DNA from: Thermoanaerobacterium butyriciformans
GTDB taxonomy: Bacteria; Bacillota; Thermoanaerobacteria; Thermoanaerobacterales; Thermoanaerobacteraceae
DNA length: 50,170 bases
Assembly: GCF_017874545.1 (NCBI RefSeq)
Contig: NZ_JAGGLT010000024.1
Location: 1 to 50,170 of the forward strand
Reading direction: 5' to 3'
Position numbers and translations under genes: made by a program. Of the stretch, positions 34,473 to 45,336 are shown piece by piece (position 1 is the stretch's first letter; every line of letters begins with the position of its first letter). The notes under the pieces are model-generated. The model was not told the origin of the DNA. It saw only the letters and a list, made by a program, of their open reading frames with translations, and made no database searches.

Positions 34473-36932
34473 ATGGCATACAACTGGGTATCAAAAAAAA
34501 TCTCAAATGAAAGTCTTGTTAGTGAAGTAGCAAAAAAGTATAAATTAAAAAAATATGTAGCACAAACTATCATTAACAGAGGATATGATGATTTAGAGAA
34601 AGTAAATGAGTATTTGAATCCAAATATTAACATGATGCATAGTCCTAATTTGTTGAATGGTATAGAAAAAGCATCATCCATTATAAAATACCATATTGAA
34701 AGGAACAACAAAATCACTATATATGGTGATTACGATGTTGACGGTATAACTAGTACATCAATTTTATATAAGACTTTAAAAAAGTTAGGTGCTGATGTAG
34801 ATTATTATATACCAGATCGATTACATGAGGGATATGGGATAAATATAAATGCTATAGAAAAAATATACAGCTCTGGTACAAGTCTTATAATTACTGTTGA
34901 TTGTGGTATTACTTCGGTAAAAGAAGTTGAGCATGCAAAGAAATTGGGAATAGAAATCATTATAACAGATCATCATCAAGTTCCAGATGTCTTGCCAGAC
35001 GCTACTTGTGTAATTAATCCACATATTAAAAATTGTACATACCCATATAGGGAATTATCTGGAGTAGGTGTTGCTTTTAAATTGTGTTTAGCTCTTATAG
35101 GAGATGATGCACTTGATTATTTGGATATTGTCGCTTTAGGGACTGTAGCAGACATCGTGCCACTAACAGGAGAAAACCGTATAATTGTAAAAGAAGGATT
35201 AAAAATGATGAAAAATAGCCAGAATAAGGGACTTAAGGCATTGATAAATGTATCGGGGCTAAATAGTAAAGATATAAATACATATCATGTTGGTTTTGTA
35301 TTGGCTCCTAGATTAAATGCTGCAGGAAGGCTTGAAAGCGCAGTGTCATGTGTAAAATTGTTGATAACTGATGATGATATTGAAGCAAATAGAATCGCTG
35401 AGTATTTAAATAGTGAAAACATAAAGAGGCAAGAACTCGAAAAAAAGATACTAGATGAAGCGATTGTACAAGTTGAGACAAAGATAGACATAGATAAAGA
35501 AAAATTCATTGTACTTTCCAGCGAGAATTGGCACCCAGGTATTATTGGAATAGTTTCATCAAGGATTACAGAGAAGTATAATAGGCCGTCAATTCTTATA
35601 AGTATTTCCGGTGATACAGGAAAAGGGTCTGGAAGAAGCATAAATGGATTTAATATATACGATGCTATAAAGTACGCCGGTGATTGCCTCATTGGATTCG
35701 GTGGACATGAAATGGCTGCCGGTATAACTATAAAAAAAGATGAAATCGAAAGATTTAAAGACAAACTGAATGAATATGCAGAAAGCAAGTTAAATGACTT
35801 TGATTTAATACCAACCATTGAAATAGAGACTTCTATAGAGAACGAGACGATAGATTTGGAAGGAGCTAATCAGCTAAGCTTGTTGGAACCTTTTGGCAAT
35901 AGCAATCCTGTGCCACTTTATATTATAAACGATTTGCATATAAAACAAACTTATACTGTTGGAAATAACAAGCATTTACGAATAATTGCTAAAAAAGATG
36001 AAATTTGCTATGACATTATTATGTTTCATGTAAGTAGTGAAGATAATAGATTTAAAGAAGGATATATCATTGATATTGCAGGATACATAAATATTAATGG
36101 GTGGAACGGTAATAAGAAAGTAGAGATAATTGCGAAAGATATCAAGATAAAAGAAAAAAACACGATGTTTTTTAGAAACTTACTAAATATTATAATGAAT
36201 TTTAGTGATTTTACTGCAGAAACCATAGATAATAAAAATTTTATTGATATGAGGGAGATGGATGACAGACAATCTTATATTTTAAAAATGTTCAGAAGCA
36301 ATGAGAGTGTTGTTGTAATAGTAAATACTCGATATCATTTAAATAAACTCATAAATTACCTTATTGCCCATGATTATCGTGATTTTAGATTAAGCAACAA
36401 AGCAGTCAATGCAGGAAAAATGATTTTGTGGAATGCAAATAATAAAGAAGTTGATCATTTACAATCAGTATTTAAAAATATAATTTTTTATGATATACCA
36501 TTTGATTCAAAAATGTTTTATAATATATTAGCAAACGATAAAAACAGCAAGATACACCTTTTGTATGGAAGGGAAGACATCAAAGCTAATTTAAAAGACA
36601 TTTTTGAGATTATACCGAAAAGGAGTGATTTTGCAAAAGTATATATTAATATTAAAAAAAATGGAAGCACGATTGTATTTAAAGATCAAGTATATGATTA
36701 TTTTAAATTAAACTCAATAAAAGTAATGCTGTGTCTAAAAATTCTAAAAAATTTTGGATTGATAAAATTTGAAGAAAGTGATAATATTTTTGTGTTAAGA
36801 AGAAATAATATTGAATCAAAAGTAGACATTAAAGATGATAAAATAATAAAAAAATTGGTTTTGTCAAGGAAGAACTTTTTGAGGTTTGCTTTTGAAATAT
36901 TGAAAACAAAAATTAAGGAGGAAACAGCATGA
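34473..36932 (+). CDS. recJ: Single-stranded-DNA-specific exonuclease RecJ
   Basis: 819 residues, in the long Firmicute class. DHH-family motifs: GDYDVDG (85-91), TVDCGI (141-146), TDHH (165-168), then DHHA1 with [14 protein letters not shown] and [13 protein letters not shown]-fold region and a further C-terminal domain of about 250 residues. 5'-3' exonuclease for recombination and base excision repair. ATG 34473 follows GAGGTGG; the in-frame GTG at 34461 is part of that site. Ends with ATGA overlap into apt. Confidence 0.95.
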   Translation: MAYNWVSKKISNESLVSEVAKKYKLKKYVAQTIINRGYDDLEKVNEYLNPNINMMHSPNLLNGIEKASSIIKYHIERNNKITIYGDYDVDGITSTSILYKTLKKLGADVDYYIPDRLHEGYGININAIEKIYSSGTSLIITVDCGITSVKEVEHAKKLGIEIIITDHHQVPDVLPDATCVINPHIKNCTYPYRELSGVGVAFKLCLALIGDDALDYLDIVALGTVADIVPLTGENRIIVKEGLKMMKNSQNKGLKALINVSGLNSKDINTYHVGFVLAPRLNAAGRLESAVSCVKLLITDDDIEANRIAEYLNSENIKRQELEKKILDEAIVQVETKIDIDKEKFIVLSSENWHPGIIGIVSSRITEKYNRPSILISISGDTGKGSGRSINGFNIYDAIKYAGDCLIGFGGHEMAAGITIKKDEIERFKDKLNEYAESKLNDFDLIPTIEIETSIENETIDLEGANQLSLLEPFGNSNPVPLYIINDLHIKQTYTVGNNKHLRIIAKKDEICYDIIMFHVSSEDNRFKEGYIIDIAGYININGWNGNKKVEIIAKDIKIKEKNTMFFRNLLNIIMNFSDFTAETIDNKNFIDMREMDDRQSYILKMFRSNESVVVIVNTRYHLNKLINYLIAHDYRDFRLSNKAVNAGKMILWNANNKEVDHLQSVFKNIIFYDIPFDSKMFYNILANDKNSKIHLLYGREDIKANLKDIFEIIPKRSDFAKVYINIKKNGSTIVFKDQVYDYFKLNSIKVMLCLKILKNFGLIKFEESDNIFVLRRNNIESKVDIKDDKIIKKLVLSRKNFLRFAFEILKTKIKEETA

Positions 36933-37450
36933 CATTGGAAGATGTAAAGTCTTTAATAAGAGAAATACCGGACTTTCCTAGAGAAGGGATTGGATTTAAA
37001 GACATAACGCCTGTACTAAAAGATAAAGAAGCATTTTTATTTTCAATTGATATGTTAGCAGATGCGATAAAAGATAGAGATGTAGATTTAATTGCAGGAC
37101 CAGAAGCGAGGGGCTTTTTATTTGGAGCACCTTTGGCATACAAAGTTGGGGTTGGATTTGTACCTGTAAGAAAACCAGGAAAGCTACCTGCTGAGACAAT
37201 TAACTACGAATATGAACTTGAGTATGGAATGGATTCATTAGAAATACACAAGGATGCCATAAAGAAAGGTCAGAGAGTTATAATTGTTGATGATTTGCTT
37301 GCTACTGGTGGCACGATTTTTGCCGCGGCAAAATTAATAGAAGAATTAGGCGGAATTGTCGATAGTATATTATTTTTAACGGAGCTTACATTTTTGAATG
37401 GACGTAAAAAGCTTGAAGGCTATGATGTAATTTCTTTAATAAAATTTTAA
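36929..37450 (+). CDS. apt: Adenine phosphoribosyltransferase
   Basis: 173 residues. Salvages adenine to AMP. Shows the PRPP loop [13 protein letters not shown], the type motif [12 protein letters not shown] and [14 protein letters not shown], all as expected. AAGGAGG precedes the ATG, which overlaps the recJ stop. The recJ-apt-relA order is common in Firmicutes. Confidence 0.97.
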   Translation: MTLEDVKSLIREIPDFPREGIGFKDITPVLKDKEAFLFSIDMLADAIKDRDVDLIAGPEARGFLFGAPLAYKVGVGFVPVRKPGKLPAETINYEYELEYGMDSLEIHKDAIKKGQRVIIVDDLLATGGTIFAAAKLIEELGGIVDSILFLTELTFLNGRKKLEGYDVISLIKF

Positions 37451-37480
37451 AATGTCTGTTTTTAAAGGTGATCTTATATA

Positions 37481-39637
37481 ATGATTGAAAAAGTTATTAA
37501 CAAGGTAAAGGAGTACGACAAAACTGAAAATGATATTAACTTAATATTAAAAGCCTATGACTATGCGCTGAAAGCTCATGAAGGGCAGTACAGAAATTCT
37601 GGGGAGCCTTATATTGTCCATCCAGTAGAGGTTGCAATGATACTTGCCAATTTAGAGCTTGATGTTTCTACGATAGCCAGTGGGCTTCTTCATGATGTCA
37701 TAGAAGATACATCTATCACTTATGAGGATATAAAGAATGAATTTGGACAAGAAATAGCAGATTTAGTTGATGGTGTAACAAAGCTGGGTATGATTGAATA
37801 TAAATCAAAAGTGGAACAGCAAGCTGAAAACATGAGAAAAATGCTTATTGCAATGGCAAAAGATATAAGAGTGATAATGATAAAGCTTGCAGACCGTCTT
37901 CATAATATGCGTACGCTTAAATATTTAAGTGAAGAAAAGCAAAAGGAAAAAGCACAGGAGACGCTTGAAATATATGCACCTATAGCTCATAGATTAGGTA
38001 TGTCAATGATAAAGTGGGAATTGGAGGATTTATCATTGAGATACCTTCACCCTGATGATTATTACAGTCTTGTTGAAAAGGTTGCAAAGAAAAGAAAAGA
38101 AAGGGAAGAATCGATAAAGGAACTTATCGATAAACTAAAAGAAAAGTTAAATGAGATTGGGATAAAAGCCGAAGTTGATGGAAGACCAAAACATTTTTAC
38201 AGCATATACAAAAAAATGAAGCAGCAAAATAAGACTTTTGAGCAAATTTATGATTTAATGGCAGTAAGAGTAATAGTAAATACTGTGAAAGATTGTTATG
38301 GCACACTTGGGGCAGTTCATACATTGTGGAAGCCTATGCCGGGCAGATTTAAGGATTACATTGCTATGCCAAAACCTAATATGTATCAGTCACTTCATAC
38401 AACAGTAATTGGTCCCAAAGGTGAACCATTTGAAATACAAATACGAACATGGGACATGCATAGAACTGCTGAATATGGTATAGCAGCCCACTGGAGATAC
38501 AAGGAAGGCAAGTCTTACGAAGATGAATTTGATGCAAAACTTTCGTGGCTACGTCAGCTATTGGAGTGGCAGAGGGAGCTTAAAGATGCAAAAGAATTTA
38601 TGGAGACATTAAAGATAGATTTATTCACAGATGAGGTTTATGTCTTTACGCCTAAGGGTGATGTTATAAGTCTTCCAGCAGGTTCTACACCTATTGATTT
38701 TGCTTACAGCATTCATACAGAAATAGGTCATAGGCTAAATGGTGCTAAAGTAAATGGGAAAATAGTGCCTATAGATTATGAGCTTAAAAATGGCGATATT
38801 GTAGAAATTCTGACGACTACTAATAGTGATAGAGGTCCTAGCAGGGATTGGCTTCAAATAGTAAAAAGTTCACAAGCAAAAAATAAGATACGGCAATGGT
38901 TTAAGAAAGAAAAACGAGAAGAAAATATAGAGCGGGGAGAAGAGATATTTTATAGAGAACTGAAAAGGCATGGAATACAGCAATCACAATTAAAAGGGGA
39001 CATAATGGAATCTGTATTAAAAAAGCTTAACATGCATTCAGAAGAAGATTTATTTGCTGCAATTGGATTTGGTGGACTTGCTTTAAATCAAATAATACCA
39101 CGCATTAAAGAAGAACTTAAACAAATAGAGAGTGAAAATAAAAAACAAAACACACCAGTTGTTGAGATAAAAAGGAAGCCTAAAATTGGTGGTATGGGCG
39201 TTATCGTCAAAGGCGAAGACAATGTCATGGTTAGATTTTCAAAATGCTGTTCACCAGTTCCAGGTGATGAAATAGTAGGCTATGTTACAAAAGGCCGTGG
39301 AGTATCAATACACAGGAAAGATTGTCCCAATATAAAAGACTATGTGTATGACAAAAATAGGATAATAGAAGTTGAATGGGATCAAGGCAAAAATATTGCA
39401 TATCAAGCTGATATTCAGATCATGGCAAATGACAGATATGGGCTTTTAACTGATGTCACAAGTATTCTTGCTGACATAAAGATATCAGTTAGAGCGGTTA
39501 ATGCCAGAACGACAAAAGATAATGTGGCTATAATAAATTTAACTTTGGAGATTACATCAAGAGAACAGCTTGAGAAGATTATGAATAAGTTAAAAGCTCT
39601 CGATGGTGTTACAGATGTGTACAGAATAAGTGCATAA
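37481..39637 (+). CDS. relA: Bifunctional (p)ppGpp synthetase/hydrolase
   Basis: 718 residues. HD hydrolase domain with H71-D72 in GLLHDVIEDT; synthetase domain (about 235-345) with KDYIAMPKPNMYQSLHTTV; TGS (about 385-445, VFTPKGDVISLPAGSTPIDF); a CSPVPGDEIVGYVTKGRG zinc-finger region and a C-terminal ACT domain. The intact HD motif predicts both synthesis and hydrolysis of the stringent-response alarmone. AAAGGTGAT precedes the ATG. Confidence 0.97.
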   Translation: MIEKVINKVKEYDKTENDINLILKAYDYALKAHEGQYRNSGEPYIVHPVEVAMILANLELDVSTIASGLLHDVIEDTSITYEDIKNEFGQEIADLVDGVTKLGMIEYKSKVEQQAENMRKMLIAMAKDIRVIMIKLADRLHNMRTLKYLSEEKQKEKAQETLEIYAPIAHRLGMSMIKWELEDLSLRYLHPDDYYSLVEKVAKKRKEREESIKELIDKLKEKLNEIGIKAEVDGRPKHFYSIYKKMKQQNKTFEQIYDLMAVRVIVNTVKDCYGTLGAVHTLWKPMPGRFKDYIAMPKPNMYQSLHTTVIGPKGEPFEIQIRTWDMHRTAEYGIAAHWRYKEGKSYEDEFDAKLSWLRQLLEWQRELKDAKEFMETLKIDLFTDEVYVFTPKGDVISLPAGSTPIDFAYSIHTEIGHRLNGAKVNGKIVPIDYELKNGDIVEILTTTNSDRGPSRDWLQIVKSSQAKNKIRQWFKKEKREENIERGEEIFYRELKRHGIQQSQLKGDIMESVLKKLNMHSEEDLFAAIGFGGLALNQIIPRIKEELKQIESENKKQNTPVVEIKRKPKIGGMGVIVKGEDNVMVRFSKCCSPVPGDEIVGYVTKGRGVSIHRKDCPNIKDYVYDKNRIIEVEWDQGKNIAYQADIQIMANDRYGLLTDVTSILADIKISVRAVNARTTKDNVAIINLTLEITSREQLEKIMNKLKALDGVTDVYRISA

Positions 39638-39682
39638 AATTTGCTTTTAAAAATAAAACATTACGTTATTGGAGGAATAAAA

Positions 39683-40132
39683 GTGAGGGCTGTTGTACAA
39701 AGAGTTTTACATGGAAAGGTTACTGTTGAAAATACAATAGTGGGAGAAATAACAAAAGGACTTGTTGTCTTGGTGGGTGTTTCTATAGATGATACGTTAG
39801 AAGATGTAGATTATATTGCTGATAAAATAGCAAATTTACGGATTTTTGATGATAATGATGGCAAGATGAATTTTTCCATATTAGATGTAGGTGGGGAAAT
39901 TTTGCTTGTGTCACAGTTTACGCTTCTTGGCGATGTAAGAAAGGGAAGAAGGCCTAATTACATGAATGCTGCAAAGCCTAATGATGCACTACATTTATTT
40001 AATAAGCTTTGTGAAAAATTAAAAGACATGGGACTTTCAGTTAAAACAGGCAAATTTGGTGCAATGATGCAAGTATCTTTGATAAATGACGGGCCTGTGA
40101 CAATACTCTTGGACTCGAAAAAAACATTTTGA
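39683..40132 (+). CDS. dtd: D-aminoacyl-tRNA deacylase
   Basis: 149 residues, the usual length. Both diagnostic motifs are present: [17 protein letters not shown] and [10 protein letters not shown]. Removes D-amino acids mischarged on tRNA. GTG 39683 is the start, with TTGGAGG seven bases upstream; the open frame extends to 39641 without a ribosome site. Fourth gene of the recJ-apt-relA-dtd series. Confidence 0.95.
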   Translation: MRAVVQRVLHGKVTVENTIVGEITKGLVVLVGVSIDDTLEDVDYIADKIANLRIFDDNDGKMNFSILDVGGEILLVSQFTLLGDVRKGRRPNYMNAAKPNDALHLFNKLCEKLKDMGLSVKTGKFGAMMQVSLINDGPVTILLDSKKTF

Positions 40133-40144
40133 GGAGAGAATACA

Positions 40145-40777
40145 ATGATAAACGACATTAATATTAAAAGATTTGTATTGGGACCATTTCAATCTAACTG
40201 CTATGTATTATCTGTAAAAGGTAGCAATGAATGCGTAATGATAGACCCGGGGATACCGGCAAAAGAAATTGAAGATTATATAAAAGGAAATAGTTTTAAT
40301 TTAAAATATATCTTAATTACGCATGGACATTTTGACCACATAGGTGGTGTTGATTTCTTTAGAGATAGATTTAAGGCAAAGGTCTGTATTTCAGCAGATG
40401 ATTCAGTTATGCTTTCAGATACCAGCCTTAATCTATCTGATATAAGCTTTAAGAAAATAGTTGTTAAAAATGCTGACATTTTGCTGAATGATGATGATAC
40501 TTTAGAATTAAATAATAGTATCGCCATATATGCTATTCATACACCTGGACATACACCTGGTGGATTATGTTATAAGGTAGATGGTGTTTGCTTTTCAGGA
40601 GACACACTTTTTAAAGGTTCTATAGGACGGACAGACTTTCCAGGTGGTAATTACAGCGAAATAATAGATTCAATAAAGAATAAATTGTTTGTCTTAGATG
40701 ATGATTTGATAGTCTGTCCAGGTCATGGAGATATGACTACTATAAAAGAAGAAAAACTTCACAATCCGTTTTTATAA
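40145..40777 (+). CDS. MBL-fold hydrolase (glyoxalase II-like)
   Basis: 210 residues. Metal motif THGHFDH (H60, H62, D64, H65), later HTPGHTPGG, FSGDTLFKGSIGRTDF and CPGHGDMTT give the remaining ligands. YcbL/YqgX-type; substrate unknown, often annotated hydroxyacylglutathione hydrolase although these organisms lack glutathione. GAGGAGA before the ATG. The last 19 bases overlap the convergent AIR-synthase-like gene. Confidence 0.9.
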   Translation: MINDINIKRFVLGPFQSNCYVLSVKGSNECVMIDPGIPAKEIEDYIKGNSFNLKYILITHGHFDHIGGVDFFRDRFKAKVCISADDSVMLSDTSLNLSDISFKKIVVKNADILLNDDDTLELNNSIAIYAIHTPGHTPGGLCYKVDGVCFSGDTLFKGSIGRTDFPGGNYSEIIDSIKNKLFVLDDDLIVCPGHGDMTTIKEEKLHNPFL

Positions 40778-41754
40778 TTCGATATTTTATATATTTCATC
40801 GGAATCTGGAGGTAGTATCTCTATTTTTTTGTCTCCATCTATAAGGAATTTTCCATGCTCTGTAATTTTACCTATTATGGTTGCTTCGATATTGTGTTTC
40901 TTTAATTCATTCACTATTTTACTGCCATCTGTTGATGTAATAATCATTGATCCGCTTGAGATAAGTTTAAGGGGGTCTATATTAAAAAAGCTGCATATGA
41001 TTTTAGTTTCTTCTCTTATTGGGATTAAATCATTATATATTTCAATACCTTTTTTTGATGCTTCAGCAATCTCATATGCTGCACCTAATAAGCCACCTTC
41101 AGTAATATCGTGCATAGAATTTGCGCCATGTTCTGCCGAAATTAGTCCATCTTTTACTACGCTTAGTTCATTTATAAAACTTTTAGCATTATCTAGTGTT
41201 TTAAGCGAAATATGCTTTTTAAGAATGTCATAATAGTCATTTGCAATAATAAATGTTCCCTCAAGTCCCAAAGCTTTAGTGACGATTACATCATCATTTA
41301 ATTTAGCTCCACCTGTCTTTATGAATTTGTTTTTTTCACAGATTCCTACTGCTGTAGTAGATATGATGGGCTTATTAACAGATGATGTAACTTCGCTGTG
41401 GCCACCAAGGACTTCTATATTAAGTTCTTTAGCACCTCTATCTATTTCTTTCATGATTTCATACAATAATTCTTCATTTGAACCAGACGGCAATAAGATT
41501 GTTTCAAGAATACCAATTGGCTTTGCACCGCATGATGCAATATCATTGCAAGAAATGATTACCGATAGATAGCCACTTAGATTATTTGAAGCTGTTATGG
41601 GATCAGAAGAAAGTATAACAGCATATTCACCAACTTCAATAACACTACAATCCTCACCTATGCCTGAATGCACCAATACATCGCTTCGCTTTAAGCCGAG
41701 ATTTGTATAAACAAACTTTGATAGCACGTCTGCCGGTACTTTTCCTTCTTTCAT
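40759..41754 (-). CDS. AIR synthase-related protein (HypE/PurM/ThiL superfamily)
   Basis: 331 residues. N-terminal ATP-binding half (IGEDCSVIEVGEYAVILSSD, NDIASCGAKPIGIL) and C-terminal half (MHDITEGGLLGAAYEIAEAS, LISSGSMIIT) are those of the superfamily. It resembles stand-alone HypE-like proteins; the HypE C-terminal cysteine is absent and no hydrogenase maturation genes are near. Function not assigned. ATG 41754 follows AAAGGA; an ATG 12 bases upstream overlaps that site. Converges on the MBL gene. Confidence 0.85.
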   Translation of the reverse strand: MKEGKVPADVLSKFVYTNLGLKRSDVLVHSGIGEDCSVIEVGEYAVILSSDPITASNNLSGYLSVIISCNDIASCGAKPIGILETILLPSGSNEELLYEIMKEIDRGAKELNIEVLGGHSEVTSSVNKPIISTTAVGICEKNKFIKTGGAKLNDDVIVTKALGLEGTFIIANDYYDILKKHISLKTLDNAKSFINELSVVKDGLISAEHGANSMHDITEGGLLGAAYEIAEASKKGIEIYNDLIPIREETKIICSFFNIDPLKLISSGSMIITSTDGSKIVNELKKHNIEATIIGKITEHGKFLIDGDKKIEILPPDSDEIYKISNYKNGL

Positions 41755-41886
41755 TCTGCAACACATCCTTTAAGAATTTTAGTACATATCTATATTAGCA
41801 CAAATAATTTTTGCGTTCCACATCAATACAATATGATAAAATATATATACGGATATGGAATATAAATTGGTTAGGAGGTGTTATAC

Positions 41887-42096
41887 ATGAAAAATAATAG
41901 TAAATTTAAAAAAGTAGCTACATTAGAAAATGAGATAGAAGCAGGCCTTTTGGACGGTATACTTAACGATCGAAATATCCCTCATGCTATATGTTCATAC
42001 AATGATTTGGTCTATGACGGCATATATCAGATGGTTAAAGGTTGGGGTTATGTCAGCTCTACAGATTTTTATAGCCAGGATATCGTAAATATATAA
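41887..42096 (+). CDS. Small DUF2007-like protein
   Basis: 69 residues. The stretch ATLENEIEAGLLDGILNDRN then IPHAICSY looks like the start of DUF2007 (putative signal transducing) proteins, in which a ferredoxin-like fold begins with such a segment; the match is by eye only. TTAGGAGGTG sits seven bases before ATG 41887. It stands alone ahead of the pyr leader and has no visible terminator. Confidence 0.6.
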   Translation: MKNNSKFKKVATLENEIEAGLLDGILNDRNIPHAICSYNDLVYDGIYQMVKGWGYVSSTDFYSQDIVNI

Positions 42097-42171
42097 AATG
42101 ATATTCGCAAGTCTTCAAATGATGATTGAATTACTTTTTCAATTAACTTATTAATGGTAGAATAAATAAAT

Positions 42172-42861
<690 letters not shown>

Positions 42862-42864
42862 TAA

Positions 42865-42913
42865 CCTTTAAATTAGTCCAGCGAGACTGATAAGGGAGAA
42901 TTGCGATTCTCCC
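42865..42913 (+). promoter_or_regulatory. PyrR-binding element 2 and adjoining hairpin (ahead of pyrB)
   Basis: Binding hairpin 42865-42896: CCTT/AAGG closing pairs and the core AGTCCAGCGAGACT. It overlaps by two bases the next hairpin, GGGAGAAT/ATTCTCCC around TGCG (42894-42913). That second hairpin has no T-tract (ACTTATTAAAAAA follows), so it does not look like an ordinary terminator; a ribosome binding site for a short ORF comes next. Confidence 0.85.
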
Positions 42914-42942
42914 ACTTATTAAAAAAGGAAGGGAGATTTTTT

Positions 42943-43017
42943 ATGGGATTTTTTAAATTTGTAAAATTCACAAAAGACATATTATTATGTATTAGGAGCA
43001 GAGCCATTTTTACCTAA
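42943..43017 (+). CDS. Putative 24-residue pyrB leader peptide
   Basis: ORF MGFFKFVKFTKDILLCIRSR then AIFT, with AAGGGAG ending seven bases before the ATG and a double TAA stop. It sits between PyrR element 2 and pyrB. Codons 2-9 are U-rich (five Phe in all, mostly TTT). The last third of the ORF is the left arm of the terminator at 42996-43043 and the stop codon is in its loop, so a ribosome near the stop would block the hairpin. No similarity to uracil permease starts is seen. Role as an attenuation peptide is inferred. Confidence 0.6.
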   Translation: MGFFKFVKFTKDILLCIRSRAIFT

Positions 43018-43043
43018 TAAAAATGGTTACTGCTCTATTTTTT
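42996..43043 (+). terminator. Large terminator between leader ORF and pyrB
   Basis: GAGCAG/CTGCTC and CCATTTTT/AAAAATGG form an almost continuous stem of about 16 pairs with a seven-base loop, followed by TTTTTT (43038-43043). It lies 26 bases before the pyrB start and would stop transcription into pyrB-E unless disrupted. Confidence 0.9.
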
Positions 43044-43068
43044 AATAAAAAAGAAAGGATGATAAGAA

Positions 43069-44001
43069 GTGATAAAAAAAGATGTATTGGGCATTCGTGA
43101 CATGTCCAAGGAAGATTTAATAGAGATACTCGATACAGCGAAAGAAATGAAGAAAATTATAGAGGGTGAAAAAATTTCGGACATTTTAAAAGGTAAAACA
43201 ATCATAACAATATTTTTTGAGCCCAGTACAAGAACAAGGTTATCATTTGAAATGGCAGCTAAGTATTTAGGTGCACATTTTGGAAATATAGAGACTAAAA
43301 CCAGCAGTGTAGTAAAAGGTGAGTCTCTCATTGACACCGTAAGGACAGTAGAAAGAATGAAAGCGGATGTTGTAATAGTACGTCATAATATGTCAGGTGC
43401 TCCGCATCTTATGGCAAAATATTTAAATGCATCTATAATAAATGCCGGAGATGGATTAAATGAGCATCCTACACAGGCTCTATTGGATTTGATGACGATA
43501 AGAGAAAAAAAGGAATCATTTAAAGGATTAAAGGTAGTTATCATTGGTGATATAGTTCATTCTAGAGTTGCGAGATCAAATATGTGGGGACTTTTAAAAT
43601 TGGGGGCTGAAGTTAGATTAGCAGGGCCTGCCACATTATTGCCAAAAACTTTCGAAAAATTAGGTGCAAAAGTCTATTACGACATAGATAAAGCCATAGA
43701 AGATGTTGACGTTGTAATGGGACTTAGAATCCAACTAGAAAGACAAAAAAGCGGATTATTCCCATCAAAAGATGAGTTTGCCAGATATTTTGGCATCACA
43801 TCTGAAAGGATGAAACTTGCTAAAAATAATGCTATATTGATGCATCCAGGACCAATTAACAGAAATGTAGAAATTTCATCCGAAACAGCAAATTCAGGGT
43901 ATTCGGTAATTGAGGAGCAAGTAACAAATGGTGTAGCAGTTAGAATGGCACTTTTAAAATTATTATGTGAAAGGAGAAAAAATAATGAAAACAATTATTA
44001 A
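43069..44001 (+). CDS. pyrB: Aspartate carbamoyltransferase catalytic subunit
   Basis: 310 residues. Carbamoyl phosphate loop [13 protein letters not shown] (49-61), [17 protein letters not shown], and [15 protein letters not shown] are all present. Forms carbamoyl aspartate. GTG start with AAAGGAT eight bases upstream, after the leader terminator. No pyrI regulatory subunit gene is adjacent. Confidence 0.97.
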   Translation: MIKKDVLGIRDMSKEDLIEILDTAKEMKKIIEGEKISDILKGKTIITIFFEPSTRTRLSFEMAAKYLGAHFGNIETKTSSVVKGESLIDTVRTVERMKADVVIVRHNMSGAPHLMAKYLNASIINAGDGLNEHPTQALLDLMTIREKKESFKGLKVVIIGDIVHSRVARSNMWGLLKLGAEVRLAGPATLLPKTFEKLGAKVYYDIDKAIEDVDVVMGLRIQLERQKSGLFPSKDEFARYFGITSERMKLAKNNAILMHPGPINRNVEISSETANSGYSVIEEQVTNGVAVRMALLKLLCERRKNNENNY

Positions 44002-45280
44002 AGGTGGAACAGTAATAAATGGATATGGAGGAAATGAGAAAGCAGATATTTTAATAGATAATGGAAAAATAGAAGCAATAGAAAAAAAGATAGAGTCAAA
44101 TGATGCATTAATTATAGATGCCAATGGAAAATATGTTTTACCGGGATTTGTGGATATGCATACACATTTAAGACAGCCTGGATTTGAAGAAAAAGAGACT
44201 ATAAAGACAGGTACCCATGCCGCCGTTGCAGGCGGATATACAACAGTTGCTTGTATGCCTAATACAAATCCAGTGATAGATAATGAAGTTGTCGTAGAAT
44301 ATATAAAAAGCATTGCAAAGAGGGATGGATATTCGAAGGTAATACCTATAGGGTCAATGACTAAGGGAATGATGGGTGAAGAAATTTCCGAAATGGTAAA
44401 ATTAAAAGATGCGGGTATTGTTGCATTATCGGATGATGGACATCCAATAATGAATGCCGGCCTTATGAAAAGAATAATGATATACGGCAGTATGTACGAC
44501 TTGCTGATGATTACCCACTGTGAAGATAAAATGTTAAGCGGTGAAGGTGTCATGAATAATGGTTTGATATCAACTATGATAGGGTTAAGGGGAATACCAC
44601 ATGAAGCAGAAGAAGTTATGATTGCAAGAAATATAATATTAGCCAAATCTACAGGTGCAAGACTTCATATTGCACATGTATCAACAAAGGATAGTGTGGA
44701 ACTAATAAGGAGAGCCAAGGCAGATGGAGTAAATATAACAGCAGAAGTAACACCTCACAACCTATGTCTTACTGAAGACATTGTAGATGGTTTTGACACA
44801 AACACAAAAGCATATCCCCCTCTAAGGACAAAAGAAGATGTTGATGCCCTTATTGAAGGTTTAAAAGATGGGACAATAGATGTTATCGCTACAGATCATG
44901 CACCACATACAAAAGATGACAAGAAAGTTCCATATGAGATAGCAGCATTTGGAATATCAGGGATCGAGATTGCCTTTTCTGTAATTTACACATATCTTGT
45001 AAAAAATGGCTTGATTACTTTAGAAGATCTAGTAGGTTATATGTCTATAAATCCAGCAAAGCTTTTAAAAACATCATATGGAGTAAAAGTGGGCAATGCT
45101 GCAGATATAACGGTAGTTGACACGAACAAAGAATATACGGTAAATGTAGATAATTTTAAATCAAAGGGTAAAAATTCTCCATTCAACGGTAAAAGATTAA
45201 CTGGTGTTGTTGAATATACATTAGTAGACGGAAAAATAATTTATAAAAACAATGGCAAATTTGAAGAATGTAATGTATAA
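43985..45280 (+). CDS. pyrC: Dihydroorotase
   Basis: 431 residues, class I type as in Bacillus. Metal ligands H59 and H61 ([10 protein letters not shown]), substrate motif MPNTNP (91-96), and D304 in [11 protein letters not shown] 43985 follows AAAGGAG and lies 17 bases inside pyrB; an in-frame GTG at 43967 precedes the site. Closes carbamoyl aspartate to dihydroorotate. Confidence 0.97.
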   Translation: MKTIIKGGTVINGYGGNEKADILIDNGKIEAIEKKIESNDALIIDANGKYVLPGFVDMHTHLRQPGFEEKETIKTGTHAAVAGGYTTVACMPNTNPVIDNEVVVEYIKSIAKRDGYSKVIPIGSMTKGMMGEEISEMVKLKDAGIVALSDDGHPIMNAGLMKRIMIYGSMYDLLMITHCEDKMLSGEGVMNNGLISTMIGLRGIPHEAEEVMIARNIILAKSTGARLHIAHVSTKDSVELIRRAKADGVNITAEVTPHNLCLTEDIVDGFDTNTKAYPPLRTKEDVDALIEGLKDGTIDVIATDHAPHTKDDKKVPYEIAAFGISGIEIAFSVIYTYLVKNGLITLEDLVGYMSINPAKLLKTSYGVKVGNAADITVVDTNKEYTVNVDNFKSKGKNSPFNGKRLTGVVEYTLVDGKIIYKNNGKFEECNV

Positions 45281-45336
45281 TATATATAGAATAATTATAC
45301 GTTAAAATGAATAAATATTAAATAGAGGTGTTTAAT

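Noticed and set aside
35285..35818. 177-codon minus-strand frame inside recJ
   Set aside because: Opposite strand of the conserved DHH/DHHA1 region of RecJ; no translation signals.
42894..42913. Ordinary intrinsic terminator for PyrR element 2
   Set aside because: The stem is good but no T-tract follows; termination more likely occurs at 42996-43043.
43963..44646. 227-codon minus-strand hydrophobic frame over pyrC
   Set aside because: Apparent membrane protein composition arises from reading pyrC backwards; no ribosome site or promoter.
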